Assembly (NCBI GenBank): GCA_021018815.1
Contig: JAITYX010000026.1
Span: 2,542,001-2,606,000, forward strand
DNA: 64,000 nt
Origin: Talinum fruticosum
Lineage: Eukaryota; Streptophyta; Magnoliopsida; Caryophyllales; Talinaceae
Reading direction: 5' to 3'
The notes beneath the pieces were generated by a model. The model was not told the origin of the DNA, did no database searches, and saw only the letters and a program-made list of their open reading frames with translations. The position numbers and the translations under genes are program-made. Below, piece after piece: positions 1-11,027 of the stretch (within the stretch, counting starts at the first letter, position 1; each line of letters begins with the position of its first letter).

Positions 1-1208
1 TGATTTGAATAGTGGTTTTAGGTAATTATTTAAAGCAAGCGTACAATATATTAAGTACAAAATTTAAATCAACTAAGGCATGCCAAAGAAAGTGATAAAA
101 CATATATATGAAAGAAGTAAATGAAAGCAATAAGCAAAATGAAAAAAAGCGAAAGAAAGCAAAAATAAAACTAAAATTTTACATCAGGTGGGGAGGAATT
201 AAAAAGTTATTGCATTATTTATCCACAACACTGAAAGTAATAAATAACGAAAATTTAAATAAATCGTAATGGTTAAAGGTAGATTTGGCGTCATCAGGTT
301 GTCCCACCTGGTGATCCGGGTCTCGAATGAGATCTAAATGTTTGAAGGTGGTGACTGAAGGAAGCTTTTGGTGAAAGTATGGTGTGGGGAGTATAATGAA
401 AATAGGTTAAAAAGAAACCAAGAGATCACAATACAAGAAGGTGCTTTCAGTAGCCCTTAATTAAGTCTAAGCTCTCTATTTATAGGAGATGATTAGGTAA
501 CAAATGACCTAGGGTTTTAGCTAATGCAGCTCGTCCAAAGTGAGCAGAGAACAGGCCAGCGAGAATCGAAAAAATCGAACCAAATCAAGCTTGGACCAGA
601 TCTCGAGAATAATGCCGAGATGCCCACCTCGAGCCGAAATGACATCGTACGGACTCAGCCTTCCTTCGTGTTGCAATTGAACTCTAAAGCAACATGTAAC
701 ATTTGGTGGTGAAATCCCGTAAAATGCGACACCGACCTTGAATGACTTTGTTTTGTGAAAGTGAGCTCCGTGTTTCGGTTGGACTCTTGGAGCAAAACGC
801 AACATTTTTGTAATGTTTGCCATGAAACGTGGTGCCGACAAATCCGATGCCATACGAACTAGTTTAGCTTCGTGTCTCGATTGGACAATGAAGATGAAAC
901 GCGATGTTTTGAGTGTAGTAGTGCTCTGTATGCGGCGCCGGCCAAGACTTGACTCTGGAGCATTGACTCGAGCTTGGACGGTCCGAAAGAAATGGGATTT
1001 TGGACCGACCCAAAGCAAATAAGGTTTATTTTTTGGCGTAAAAGATTTTTTGGCGTAAAAGGTTTTTTGTGGTTCAATGGCTTCCGTCATGCCAATCGGA
1101 CTCGACCATGATCCGAATCCACAAATAGGAGTGGGATTTCATCATGGGATTGACAAACTAAAATACATAAATAAAAGAGATAAGGATGACATGTTTTAGG
1201 TGTCTATA
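1..1208 (-). mobile_element. Probable minus-strand gypsy LTR (Tat/Ogre-like), cut by window edge
   Basis: Read on the minus strand, a purine tract (complement of 1211-1223, AAAGTGGGGGATA) is followed at 1208 by TATAGACACC, the usual layout of a polypurine tract abutting an LTR that should start TG (here TA). A TATAAATA box lies inside at 477-484 on the minus strand, as expected at a U3/R border. The open stretches at 521-1090 have no recognisable domain and are probably chance. The other LTR end and internal region are not visible, so family assignment is inference from the PPT/LTR junction style. Confidence 0.4.
477..484 (-). promoter_or_regulatory. TATA box in minus-strand LTR
   Basis: TATAAATA on the minus strand (plus strand TATTTATA), flanked by AGAGAGC, inside the putative LTR. 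Transcription would run leftward. This is a sequence match only. Confidence 0.4.
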
Positions 1209-1954
1209 GTTATCCCCCACTTTAAGCGAGTCTTAAAGATGAATGGTTAAAGTAAACACTAAAGTGTACTTATCTCGCTTTTGGCATTGCTTCGAATGCT
1301 GATTGTTTTATAGTGTCAGGAATTGGTCGTTGTCGAACCTGAACTCCAAGACACGGCCTATGTCATGCCTAGTGAATCCGACCTCATTGCTAAAGTCAAC
1401 AACGATTATGGGAACTCTAGTTCTAGTTATGTCTTGGGTTTTAAAAACGAATTAAAGGAATAACCTAAACATTTTATTCATATTAATTCCTATGCATTAT
1501 GTAAAATTTCAAATAAAATCATGTCTAGTTTATGACAATGTATAATACATCAAAATTGAAAGCAAAAAGGCCCTTACTCTCGTTCTTCTCCAGTCCAAAG
1601 CAACTTACCGAAGGAGAAGGGGAGGAACCTCCCTAAGGGAAAGAAGAGGAACCTTTATAAGAAGAAGTGACATTGTCCACCTTTACCCATGCAGGAACTC
1701 CAAGGAAGCAATACACAAGAGGAGCATCACTTTAGGAAAATGACAAAGGAAATAGAGATTACTCGTGAGGACCAAGAACTGTGTTACTTTCTGCGGCATT
1801 TATGCTATTCTCCTACACTTTTGTTGTTCTAAAGTCATCTATTTTCCTAAATTGATAATTTTGTAGTAGATTTAACTATATGAGCTCACTCTTGATAGGT
1901 TTGTGGGTGAGCTCATTGAATTCTCATGTTTTCAACCTCTTTGTGTATTCATTT
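1209..1954 (-). other. 3' untranslated tail of minus-strand gypsy element
   Basis: No coding signal. The stretch starts with the PPT-like tract at 1211-1223 and runs to the CACTA-1 insertion point. It is most simply the non-coding 3' internal end of the gypsy element whose LTR occupies the window start. Confidence 0.3.
1952..1954. repeat. CACTA-1 target-site duplication, left copy (TTT)
   Basis: TTT directly before CACTA at 1955, matched by TTT at 14098-14100 after the right terminus. Three bp is the standard CACTA duplication length. Confidence 0.75.
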
Positions 1955-2335
1955 CACTATAGCAAACCGATAATTAGCGTCGGATAAAATCCGATGCAAC
2001 ATCGGGAAAATTTGACGCTAATCATGTTTAGAGTCGATTTAGTGTTGAATAAAAATCGACATTGAAGACATCGACGCTAAATTTTTCCGCGCTTGATTTA
2101 GCTTCCGACGCTAAATGGAATCGGATAATGTAGAGACACTAATAGCGTCTGTCTTTGGTATTTAGTGTCGGACAGATCCGACGTGACCAACGTCGAATTT
2201 TTGTCCGATGCTAATTTTCTTCAATTATTTCGAGCCCAATTTGTTTATTTTAGCGTTGGATAATTCAGTTCCGCATCAGATTTTTTTACTCAATCAGATT
2301 ATTTTCGGACGCTAAAATCCGATGCTAAATTTCTT
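1955..2335. repeat. CACTA-1 left terminal and subterminal repeats
   Basis: The terminal inverted repeat starts at 1955 and is followed by many direct and inverted copies of a core like TTAGCGTCGGA / TCCGATGCTAA up to about 2335. In En/Spm elements such subterminal motifs bind the TNPA-type protein. This is the 3' side of the minus-strand transposase. Confidence 0.8.
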
Positions 2336-2617
2336 TTCATTTTGCCCTACCTTCTTCTACGTTTAGCATTCCCTTTTTACATATATTTCCTGCACGTTTA
2401 CATAAATTCTTATTCATTCACTGCACACACATCCATAAATACACATACCACCGACTATTTATAAAAGCAACCAACATTCACAATTGAATCACAATTGAAT
2501 TATAAGTTATACAATAAGTTTATCAAATAAATCCATTCAAAGTTCCACCTACAACCATGCTAAGAAATTAGCTACGAAGCCGATCAAATTAGTTTAACAA
2601 AAAACCATACTTGAAAA

Positions 2618-3200
2618 TTAGTTAGAACCATCGGACATCCTATCAACTTTTGATTGGAGGTTTTGGATGAGTTTCATTGCTTCTTCCATGGCCTTTTGTC
2701 GACTCTCAACTGGTGTTCTTTGCTCATCAAGTTGTTCTTAGGTTGATTTAGGCCAAAACCTTTTGTTCGAGGCATACTTGTCGATACAACGAATAATGTC
2801 ATGCAAAGAAGATTTAAGTATATATATTCAAAAATAAATTAATATACACAAAAAAATCAAAACATGAATAAAAATCGTAAAATAGATCGTTTGATTATCA
2901 ACATCACAAGATTACAATATTACTTCAAAAATCAACATCATCATTAGCTACAATTTCATCATCAATGTCATTATACAATGAAAGATTTTCATCTTCCGCC
3001 TCGCCTTCAAAATTATTATCCTCATTTCAGCATTGAAATCGTCTTCATTAGCTTTCTCTTCACTTATGTCCTAAAGTTCATTTTAAACTCCTTCTTGGAC
3101 TCCTTCGAACTCACACAAAGTAAGAGGATTATCATCAGTATCCTCTTGGAATGTTGTATCATTGAGTTATGCTTCAATGGTTGATCTTGGTTTTATCTTA
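2618..3200 (-). pseudogene. CACTA-1 transposase C-terminal acidic and coiled-coil tail
   Basis: Minus-strand reading gives an acidic stretch rich in D and E around 3180-2940, then a short charged helix ending near 2618 with residues such as RQKAMEEAMKLIQNLQSK before a TAA. A Gln/Glu/Lys-rich coiled-coil tail is usual for plant CACTA transposase-linked proteins. Frame changes and a probable intron separate it from the DUF4216-like part. It is not independently functional. Confidence 0.55.
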
Positions 3201-3720
3201 AGCAGCGCCCACCATTGGTTTCTATCGTTCCTTATACTTAGATAAGGGGTAAAACACACTTGCATAACTTGAGATGCCAATACAAATAGATCATACCTTG
3301 GGTACTTCTTTGTATGCTTGACATCCACTAATTTATATTGTACATGTGTATTAATACCCCTTATAGAATCAAACCATTAACATTTGAAAAAACCGTCTTA
3401 TAAGAACGAGAATCCGCAACATACTCTAACTCAATCACCTCTTGAGGAATGCCATAATAATGAATGTGATCTACCCCTTTCACGGATACCCCATAGTTCA
3501 TGCTGGCCTTGTTTTGGTCGTCTTTATGGGTGTGAAAGTTGTAATTATTTATGTAATAATGGTTAAAAGTTCGACATCCTTGTTTGGACCAAGTACCAAA
3601 CTTTTAATTACTCCATTGTTCTCGTTCAAATGAAAAAACTACACTATTAAAGTATAAGTTAATGAAAATAGAATACGTAATTAAACCATTACAACATAAC
3701 ATTAATATACTAACCTTCTT
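3200..3720 (-). pseudogene. CACTA-1 DUF4216-like domain
   Basis: On the minus strand around 3640-3480 the residues LVLGPNKDVELL, then YNFHTHKDDQNKASMNYGV, match the DUF4216 pattern (GPS..V..Y..Y.ING.RFHT...D..R.TQNSGV). Further on, around 3280-3220, a stretch resembling PFVLASQA.QVFY is visible as LFVLASQVMQVCFTPY. DUF4216 follows TNP2 and DUF4218 in plant CACTA transposases, and the order here fits. Several stops show it is dead. The plus-strand open frames at 3384-3633 are shadows. Confidence 0.7.
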
Positions 3721-3879
3721 TCAAAACCATTTTGGGAATTCTTTACCAAACTAACTACATACTTGCATCCTTCTTAACACGTGGATGTAGTGTAATAATT
3801 TCATCTTCAAATAGCCTTAGTTGGGGAAAATACTTATTATTAGTTCGTTATCCTTAAAAGATAATATGTGACAAATTTA

Positions 3880-4210
3880 TTCAAGTTGATAGTCATACCA
3901 TTCATAATCCTCTAATATTTCACAATTTTGAAGAACGTATGCATGAGCAACGTCATACTCACATTGATCAAGGTATCTCATACGTCCCTGTCTAGGGCAT
4001 ACCCGACATTAGAGGAGAATACAACAAGAATATGTTGACTTTGATTCTCCTCTATATGAGGACATAAATTTCGCCCAAGATCTCTTGTTTTTGTGTCAAC
4101 TTTTTCTCAAAGTAAGCGGCACAAAAATTTGAAATCTCCTCTCGTTAGATATGCTTTGCATATGGACGGTTCAACACGAGCCTTATTGCCGACTTTCTTC
4201 TTCAAATGAT
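3880..4210 (-). pseudogene. CACTA-1 DUF4218-like region
   Basis: The minus-strand translation from 4208 contains HLKKKVGNKARVEPSICKAY, the conserved LK..V.NKA.VEGSI..AYL signature at the C-terminal side of the plant CACTA transposase module, followed by cysteine-containing text ending near 3880. It sits directly downstream of the WMYPFER motif. Isolated stops and small shifts are present. Confidence 0.7.
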
Positions 4211-4289
4211 GCGAAATCTGCAACATAAGTATACATATTTAGTAATGAAACTTATCATTACTACAAAATATTAATTGACAACTTGATAA

Positions 4290-5430
4290 CAAGCACTCGA
4301 TACCTTTCAAAGGGATACATCCATCTATACTCGAACGGGTCCACCCACTTTAGCCTCATATGGTAAGGGCACAGGATGATGCGCCATCACTTTGAAGAAA
4401 GATGGAGGGAAATCATCTCAATCTTACACAAGTATTTCATGGATATTTGCCTCTAATTAGAGTACATCCTTTATTCGCAAATGAGCGGCACATAATCCCT
4501 AAAGAATTAGCTGAGTTCTGTAAGGACTTCCCAAACATTTGGAGGAAGTAATTCCCTCACAGCTATGGGTAATAATTGCTCCTTTATGATGTGACAATCG
4601 TAACTTTTCAAATTATGCAACTTTGCATTTTTCCGTCAACACATCGACATAAATTACTAGCATATTCGTCAGGTAACTTAAGTTGTTTTAACCACTCACA
4701 TAAAGCTTTTCTTGCCTCTTTAGTCATAACATATGGAGTATCTGGAACAGTTTCAGTTCGTCCTCCATCAGCATGTTCGATAGTATGAATGTTTAGTTTT
4801 CGACGCTTACAATGAGTGGCTAAATCCTTCTTGCGTTGATGTCATCCTTAGTTTTTCCCTTTACATCCATGATTGTGTTCATTATCAAACACATTCTTTT
4901 CGACATGCATGACATCTAAATTGTGACGTATGAGAAGATCTTTCCAATACGGCAATTCCGAGAATATGCTTCTCTTTGTCCAATTGTGAGACTCGAGGTA
5001 ACCATCAATTGTGCCATGATAATCAACAGAGTTAGGCATCTTACATATGCGATCCCATACTTGATCACCTTTAAGCCCAGGAGGAGGAGGTGAATGGTCG
5101 ACCTTATTTTTCAAAAAACTACTCTTGTTAAACCTAAAACGATGACCTTCGAGAAGAAATTGTCTATGGCAATCAAACCACGTGGTGTTCTTCCCATGTT
5201 TCAGTCTGAATGCCTTTGTATTTTCATGCAATAAGGACAAGCTAATTTCCCGATGTCATCTAACCCGAAAGCATACCATATGTTGAAAAGTCACTTATTG
5301 TCCACATTACTCGCTGCCTTCAATGTAAAGTTATTCTTTTTCAAAACGTCATATGTTTGAAGGCCAACATCCCACAATTGCTTAAATTCCTTAACGAGGG
5401 GTTGTAAATAAACGTCAAGTTTCCCCTTTG
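4290..5430 (-). pseudogene. CACTA-1 TNP2 transposase, 3' part
   Basis: On the minus strand from 5430, the frame gives LDVYLQPLVKEFKQLWDVG, then CPYC, then an open stretch (5240-4848) with TKRSIFSELPYWKDLLIRHN and NLDVMHVEKNVFDN, all diagnostic of transposase family TNP2. It ends near 4290 with the conserved EYRWMYPFER. TNP2 cuts at CACTA termini with TNPA-type help. The first base of this block abuts the left end of the Athila-like element; the reading resumes at 11028, across that insertion. Stop codons between the blocks show decay. Confidence 0.85.
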
Positions 5431-5435
5431 AAATC

Positions 5436-6763
5436 TGTTAAACCTCATTTTTATCGGTTTTTAAGGCATTATCTAACCCAATTCTGTGATGATTTCAATG
5501 ATTTATATTTAATTTTGGGTTAGATTTCGCTTATTTTCTCTTTATCGCCACCTAAGCTCGTAAATCTCTTTATTATAGGTTTTTGGGCAAAAATTAGAGA
5601 GATTCGAGGCTTATTTGATGAAAAGCGATGAAGAAGAGAGTTCGAGCCCAAGAGGAGGCAAGAAAGAAGCCTAAAACACATTAAGAGAAGTTGCACGACC
5701 CCTGTGCGAAGTCACACAGAGCTGTGCGAAATGGGCAGAGAGTTCGGGGTTTTCGCACGGCCCCATGTGCGAAGTCGCACGAGGTACCGTGTGAAATTTT
5801 TGCACGGCCGTGCGACTACTATTTTCGCGGATATTTAAGTTTCCAAATTGTAATTTTTAGGGATCTTTTTCCAAAATTCTAAATTTTAGCTAGGGTTCTC
5901 GAGAGGCAGCCCCAAAAGGAGACTCAAGAATACTCTATTCTAATTTTCTACTTCAAGTTTATGTATGATTGAATCGCTTCAAGTTTTTATTCGATAATCG
6001 TAATTTCTTCTCTTTATCTTTTCTTCACAATTTCTCTTCGTTTCTCCATGGCTATGTTCCCTAAATTTTGTTAATTGTTTATTATCATGTTTAGGGTCTA
6101 ATTTCTCTACTTAGGTTAGGATTGATCCCTATTATGCCTTGATAACCATGAATTGAATGCCAATTGAATTGTTCTATGCTTGTTAGGTTAGAATTCACGT
6201 CGCTCATCACTTTTTCATTGTTTTCCTCGAAAGAGGACTCATATGTTTTTATTAGGGTTTTGCAAACATCGAAAGATGAAAACTTACCTAGAATGACGTT
6301 GTGAGCGATTAGAACTTCATTATGAAAATAATTAAGGTTTTAATCGGGGTTGTGAGATTCATTCTTTATGATTTTGCTCTTTGTTAATCCCATGAAAATA
6401 GGTGATTAGATTGTGCATGATTAGTCTTTGACCTTCGAAAGTAGGCGAAGATAGGTTTAATTTGGTGTTTCACCCTTCTAAACTGCTAGCATAGGCAAAT
6501 CTCAAATGGCATTCGGTGTTGATTTCAAGCATAGTAGTGTGATTAATCCCAATCTAAGGCTTGTTATTCATTGATCTCCCATAGTTATTTTGTTTTTAGT
6601 TGAACCCAAAAACCAAATCACCTGTCGAACTGAGTTTTTACCTAGATAAGAGTTTTTAGGTGGATTTAGTATTTGAAAACGAGTTCCTTGTAGACACGAC
6701 CCGTACTTGCCGGTTCCTAGCTACAGCTACACCGTGCACTTGCGGTAAATATTTCTCTCAACA
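5436..6763 (+). repeat. Athila-like 5' LTR
   Basis: 1,328 bp, TGTT...AACA. It aligns along its length with 9666-11022 with only scattered substitutions by eye, except a palindrome-rich stretch (5690-5820) that is shorter here. The LTR end at 6763 is set by loss of identity with the 3' copy and by the PBS 7 bp further on. Confidence 0.9.
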
Positions 6764-6769
6764 AGTTTT

Positions 6770-6787
6770 TGGCGTCGTTGCCGGAAA
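6770..6787 (+). other. Primer-binding site, tRNA-Asp type
   Basis: TGGCGTCGTTGCCGGAAA closely matches the complement of the plant tRNA-Asp 3' end (TGGCGCCGTTGCCGGGGA), the primer typical of Athila/Tat gypsy elements. Differences at C/T and G/A positions suggest transitions. Confidence 0.8.
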
Positions 6788-6955
6788 ACTTTGTTCTTTT
6801 GAGTACTAAATTTTCTTTTAGACTTGAAACTAGGTCTCGTGTTCTTGTCTCAAGCACCTATCTTTTCTTGGTTTCGCTTGAACCTGTTTATGCTCGGTAT
6901 AGTTCTTGTTTTTGCATGCGTAGGAGGAGTCGAAGAGGGAGAGAAATTGTCCCAC

Positions 6956-8100
6956 ATGACCACTGAAATCGAAGCAACTGCAAGATCAATCGGTGCAGCT
7001 GCGAGACGGCGGAGAAGGGAGGAAAGAATGGCGGAACAAGGACCGCAACCAAGACCGCTAGGGGACTATGCCATCCCTAGTGTGTCCGGCGCAATTTCGA
7101 CCATCGTTAGGCCGAATGTCGCTGCAGAGGACTTTGAGGTGAAGATGTCGCTCATTCACTTTGTACGGCAAGATGCATTTGGAGGGCTTCCCAGTGAAAA
7201 TGCCATTCGACACATCAACTTCTTCTTGGAGAAGTGTGGAAATGTGACGATCAACAACGTCTCCGATGAAGCCCTCCACCTCAAGCTCTTTCCTTTCTCC
7301 CTAAAGGATAGAGCGAAGGATTGGTTGCTGAATGAGGATCCCAACAAGTACGCCACTTGGGAAGCTTTGTCAAAGACGTTTGTGACAAAGTTCTTTCCCC
7401 CAAGCAAGACCGCGAAATTGAGGAACGCTATCTCCACCTTTTGCTTAGAGGATGGAGAGTCACTCTATGAGGCTTGGAAGTGTTACAAGGATCTCCAAAA
7501 GAAGTGTCCTCACCACGGCATTCACGAATGGATGCTCCTTCGGACTTTCTACAATGGGCTACCTTCCTAGATTCGGATTTCTATAGATGCAGCCTACGGG
7601 AGGTGCCCTAATAGCTAAAGTTGAAAGTGAAGTCAAGACCCTTATTGAGAACATGGCTTCTAACAGCTATCATTGGGGCAGTGAAAAGTCGGTTCTAAAG
7701 AAAGGAGGGATGCATGAGATTGATTCTATAGCCCTCCTAGCTAGTAAAGTGGAGGCTCTCGGTCGAAGTCGGAGCGAGTGAGTGCAGTGTCTACTTCCAG
7801 TGGTTCCTCAAGTGCTACAAATGAGGGATATGTAGTTTGTGAGATGTGTGGAGTGCAAGGACATGTGGCCACCGAGTGCCAAGTTGATTTCCAAACTGTT
7901 GAGCGAGCCAATGCCTTGCGAGAACTTTAATTCTAGACCACAAAATGATCTATACTCTCAAACCTACAACCCTGGATTGAAGAATCACCCCAACTTTTCT
8001 TCTAGGAATAACAATCCTGTGCCACCTGGTTTTCAGCCTAGGGTCCCTTTCAATCCGAGCACCTCAACCCCACCTCGAAGTCAAATCTAGAGAGCATCAT
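6956..8100 (+). pseudogene. gag: Athila-like Gag with CCHC zinc knuckle
   Basis: From the ATG at 6956 an open frame runs to a TAG at 7570 (about 204 residues). It has a basic RRRRREER patch and then a Ty3-type retrotransposon Gag core with LHLKLFPFSLKDRAKDWL, FFPPSKTAKLRNAI, ESLYEAW and CPHHG. After the stop, Gag continues in another frame (7587-7781; ENMASNSY), and a knuckle CEMCGVQGHVATEC (CX2CX4HX4C, 7838-7879) is in the first frame again. At least one nonsense change and two frameshifts break it. Gag would form the particle and bind element RNA. The ATG was preferred over upstream non-ATG extension because the motifs begin after it. Confidence 0.85.
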
Positions 8101-8484
8101 GGAAAGCTTCATTCAAACACGATCTGGAACAAATGAGGCCTTGGGTGAATCTATCAAGCAATTGACTTCTAAGTTTGAGGGCATGTCTACCCACCACATG
8201 ATCCCGGAGACCCAAATATCCCAAATAGCCTAATAAGTGAGCCATCTTTCTAGACCTCAAGGGCATTTACCGGGCTAGCCAGAGATTAATCCTAGGGCCC
8301 ATGTCAATGTTGTTCAAACCTGTAGCGTAGAGTTAGTAGAGACTCCTGTTATGATTTTGCAAGAAGACAAGCACGAGTACTACTCGGGTTTATCAGCATA
8401 GCCCAATTCGGAGTTCGAGATGAGCATGTCCCCAAAACACCTCCTGTACGCCCATATCGACCACATGTACCATATCCTCGGAGA

Positions 8485-9308
8485 TTGTTGGAGCCTAGGT
8501 TTTTGAAATTTGTTGATATGTTGAAGAAGGTGTACATCAACATGCCATTCTTGGAGGCTATCAAGGAGGCACCGTCTTATCTTAAGTTTTTAAGGGAGAT
8601 TCTCTCCAAGAAGACTAAGTTAGAGGATGTTTCGGTAGTAAGCATAGGGGAGGTATGCGGTGCGGTTCTACAGAGCAAGTCACCTTCTAATCTGCAAGAT
8701 CCGGAAGTTTTTCTATTCCTTGCTCAATCAAGGGAGTGGAGATTGATAGAGCCCTTTGTGATCTCGGAGCAAGTGTGAGCATAATGCCTCTTGTACTCTA
8801 CAGGAAGCTTCGGCTAGGTCATCTGCAACCCACCAATATCTCCATTCAGCTCGCAGATCGGTCTGTTCGGTGCCCCGTGGGTATTTTGGAGGATGTTCCT
8901 ATTCAAGTAGGGAAGTTTGTTGTTCCTTGCGATTTTGTGGTGATGGATATGGATGAGAGCATCCGAGTCCCTATTATCTTAGGGAGACCATTTCCGGCAA
9001 GTACGGGAGTTGTGATTGATGTACTGCAGGGAAGATCTCCTTTCACATTTGTGGTGAAAGTGTTGATTTCTTCCTCCCACCACCACCTGTACCCTTGGCT
9101 CCTGTTCCCGACCACTGCAGTTGATTTGATATCCGTACATGAGATGAGCCACCTACGCCGCCCTGCTCCACCGGACTTGCCCATCGAAGCGGATATTTGG
9201 TTTGCTCGGAGTGTTGATCATGATGAGGAGGTAGTGAATTTCATGTCACAAGTCCATTCTTCACTTTATCCTCATCCCCGAGTCCTCACTGTCTACCGTT
9301 GGAGGTAA
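8485..9308 (+). pseudogene. pro: Athila-like aspartic protease with Gag-Pro linker
   Basis: The linker at 8485-8730 (PFLEAIKEAPSYLKFLREIL) is a conserved Athila/Tat Gag-Pro segment. A frame change near 8730 then leads into 8736-9308, with the retropepsin-type active site CDLGASVSIMP near 8757, LADRSVRCP.G and ILGRPFPASTG. The usual D[ST]G triad reads DLG here, as in many Athila/Tat relatives. The frame ends at a TAA (9306-9308) with no polymerase after it. Protease would cleave the polyprotein in the particle; this copy is broken by the frameshift. Confidence 0.8.
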
Positions 9309-9665
9309 GGGTCAAGCTTAAGGACCTTAGACAAGCGCTTCTGGGAGGCAACCGAAGCATTTTTATTGTCTTTAACAAAAATAAAAATCCATCCCTCCCA
9401 CCCTTATTACAATTTCCCGTTGTTTGTAGGCTTTCTTCCCTTTCCTTTCTTTTCTTGCCCTTTTTCATTGAGGACAATGTAAGAGTTAAGCATGGGGAGT
9501 AGCTTGCAGCTGTTGGATGATGTTTTAAGGATGGTAGGGATGGATTTGCATTCATTTAGGTTGCATTCATGTAGTTTCTTAGGATTACTTTTTCATTTTT
9601 TCACCTTTCCGTTTATCATGTAGTCCTAAGCATATAGGTTACAATCTTTGCATTACTTACATTTT
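9309..9665 (+). other. Athila-like 3' untranslated region with purine tract
   Basis: Non-coding. It contains AGCGCTTCTGGGAGGCAACC (9338-9357) and TTGAGGACAATG, followed by a purine run AGCATGGGGAG near 9489-9499. The same order follows coding DNA in Athila/Tat elements. The tract is about 170 bp before the 3' LTR, so it may not itself prime second-strand synthesis. A pyrimidine-rich stretch follows. Confidence 0.55.
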
Positions 9666-11022
9666 TGTTCTTCTTTTTTATCTTGGCTGATTTGAGGAAT
9701 TATCTAACCCAATTCTGTGATGGTTTCAATGATTTATATTTAGTTTTGGGTTAGATTTCACTTATTTTTTCTTTATCGTCACCTAACCTCGTAAATATCT
9801 TTATTACGGGTTTTTGGGCATAAATTAGAGAGATTCGAGGCTAATTTGATGAAAAGCGATGAAGAAGAGAGTTCGAGCCCAAGAGGAGGCAAGAAAGAAG
9901 CCTAAAACACATTAAGAGAAGTTGCACAACCCCCGTGCGAAGTCGCAGAGGCCGTGCAAAATGGGCAGAGAGTTCGGGGTTTTGCACAGCGCCTCGTGCG
10001 AAATCGCACAGTGCCGTGCGAACTGCAGCGGAATTTCGCACGATACCCGGTGCGACCTTGCACAATCGTGCGACTACTGTTTCTGCAGATATTTAAGTTT
10101 CCAAATTGTAATTTTTAGGGATCTTTTTCCAAAATTCTAAATTTTAGCTAGGGTTTTCGAGAGGGCAGCCCCAAAAGGAGACTCAAGAACACTCAATTCT
10201 AATTTTCTACTTCAAGTTTATGTATGATTGAATCGCTTCAAGTTTTTATTTAGTAATCGTAATTTCTTCTCTTTATCTTTTCTTCACAATTTCTCTTTGT
10301 TTCTCCATGGCTATGTTCCCTAAATTCGTCAATTGGTTAGTATCATGTTTAGGGGCTAATTTCTCTACTTAGGTTGGGATTGATCCCTATTATGCCTTGA
10401 TAATCATGAATTGAATGCCAATTGAATTGTTCTATGCTTGTTAGGTTAGAATTCACTTCGCTCATCACTTTTTCATTGTTTTCCTCGAAAGAGGACTCAT
10501 ATGTTTTTATTAGGGTTTTGTAAACATCGAAAGATGAAAACTTACCTAGAATGACGTTGTGAGCGATTAGAACTTCATTATGAAAATAATTAAGGTTTTA
10601 ATCGGGGTTGTGAGATTCATTCTTTATGATTTTTCTCTTTGTTAATCTCATGAAAATAGGTGATTAGATTGTGCAAGATTAGTCTTTGACCTTCGAAAGT
10701 AGGTGAAGATAGGTTTAATTTGATGTCTCCCCTTCTAAACTGCTAGCATAGGCAAATCTCAAATGGCATTCCGTGTTGATTTCAGGCATAGTAGTGTGAT
10801 TAATCCTAATCTAAGGCTTGTTATTCATTGATCTCCCATAGTTATTTTATTTTTAGTTGAACCTAAAAAAACCAAATCACTTGTCGAACCGAGTTTTTAC
10901 CTACATAAGAGTTTTTAGGTGGATTTAGTATTTGAAAACGAGTTCCTTATGGACACAACCCGTACTTGCCGGTTCCTAGCTACAGCTACACCATGCACTT
11001 GCGGTAAATATTTCTCTCAACA
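9666..11022 (+). repeat. Athila-like 3' LTR
   Basis: 1,357 bp. Its first 30 bases match the 5' LTR only weakly (TGTTCTTC...), after which identity is high. It carries extra GTGCGA/TCGCAC palindromic material at about 10005-10075 that the 5' LTR lacks. It ends TCTCAACA at 11022, followed by the target duplication GAATC and the other half of TNP2. Confidence 0.88.
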
Positions 11023-11027
11023 GAATC

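Larger units (their letters stand above)
5436..11022 (+). mobile_element. Athila-like Ty3/gypsy element, gag-protease only
   Basis: Two LTRs (5436-6763 and 9666-11022) start TGTT and end AACA, and are flanked by AAATC (5431-5435) and GAATC (11023-11027), a 5-bp target duplication with one mismatch. A tRNA-Asp-type primer-binding site follows the left LTR. The 2.9-kb internal region holds gag, a CCHC knuckle and an aspartic protease, but no reverse transcriptase, RNase H or integrase. It is therefore a non-autonomous or deleted derivative that needs enzymes from relatives. It is inserted in CACTA-1 TNP2, in the opposite orientation to that gene. Confidence 0.9.

Noticed and set aside
521..1090. 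189-residue minus-strand open frame
   Set aside because: No domain, odd composition, and an equally long frame on the plus strand. It lies within a putative LTR and is best treated as chance.
4576..4788. 70-residue plus-strand open frame
   Set aside because: Antisense shadow of the minus-strand TNP2 region of CACTA-1.
9489..9499. Purine run considered as the Athila-like polypurine tract abutting the 3' LTR
   Set aside because: LTR identity starts about 170 bp further on, at 9666. The run may be an internal copy of the motif.
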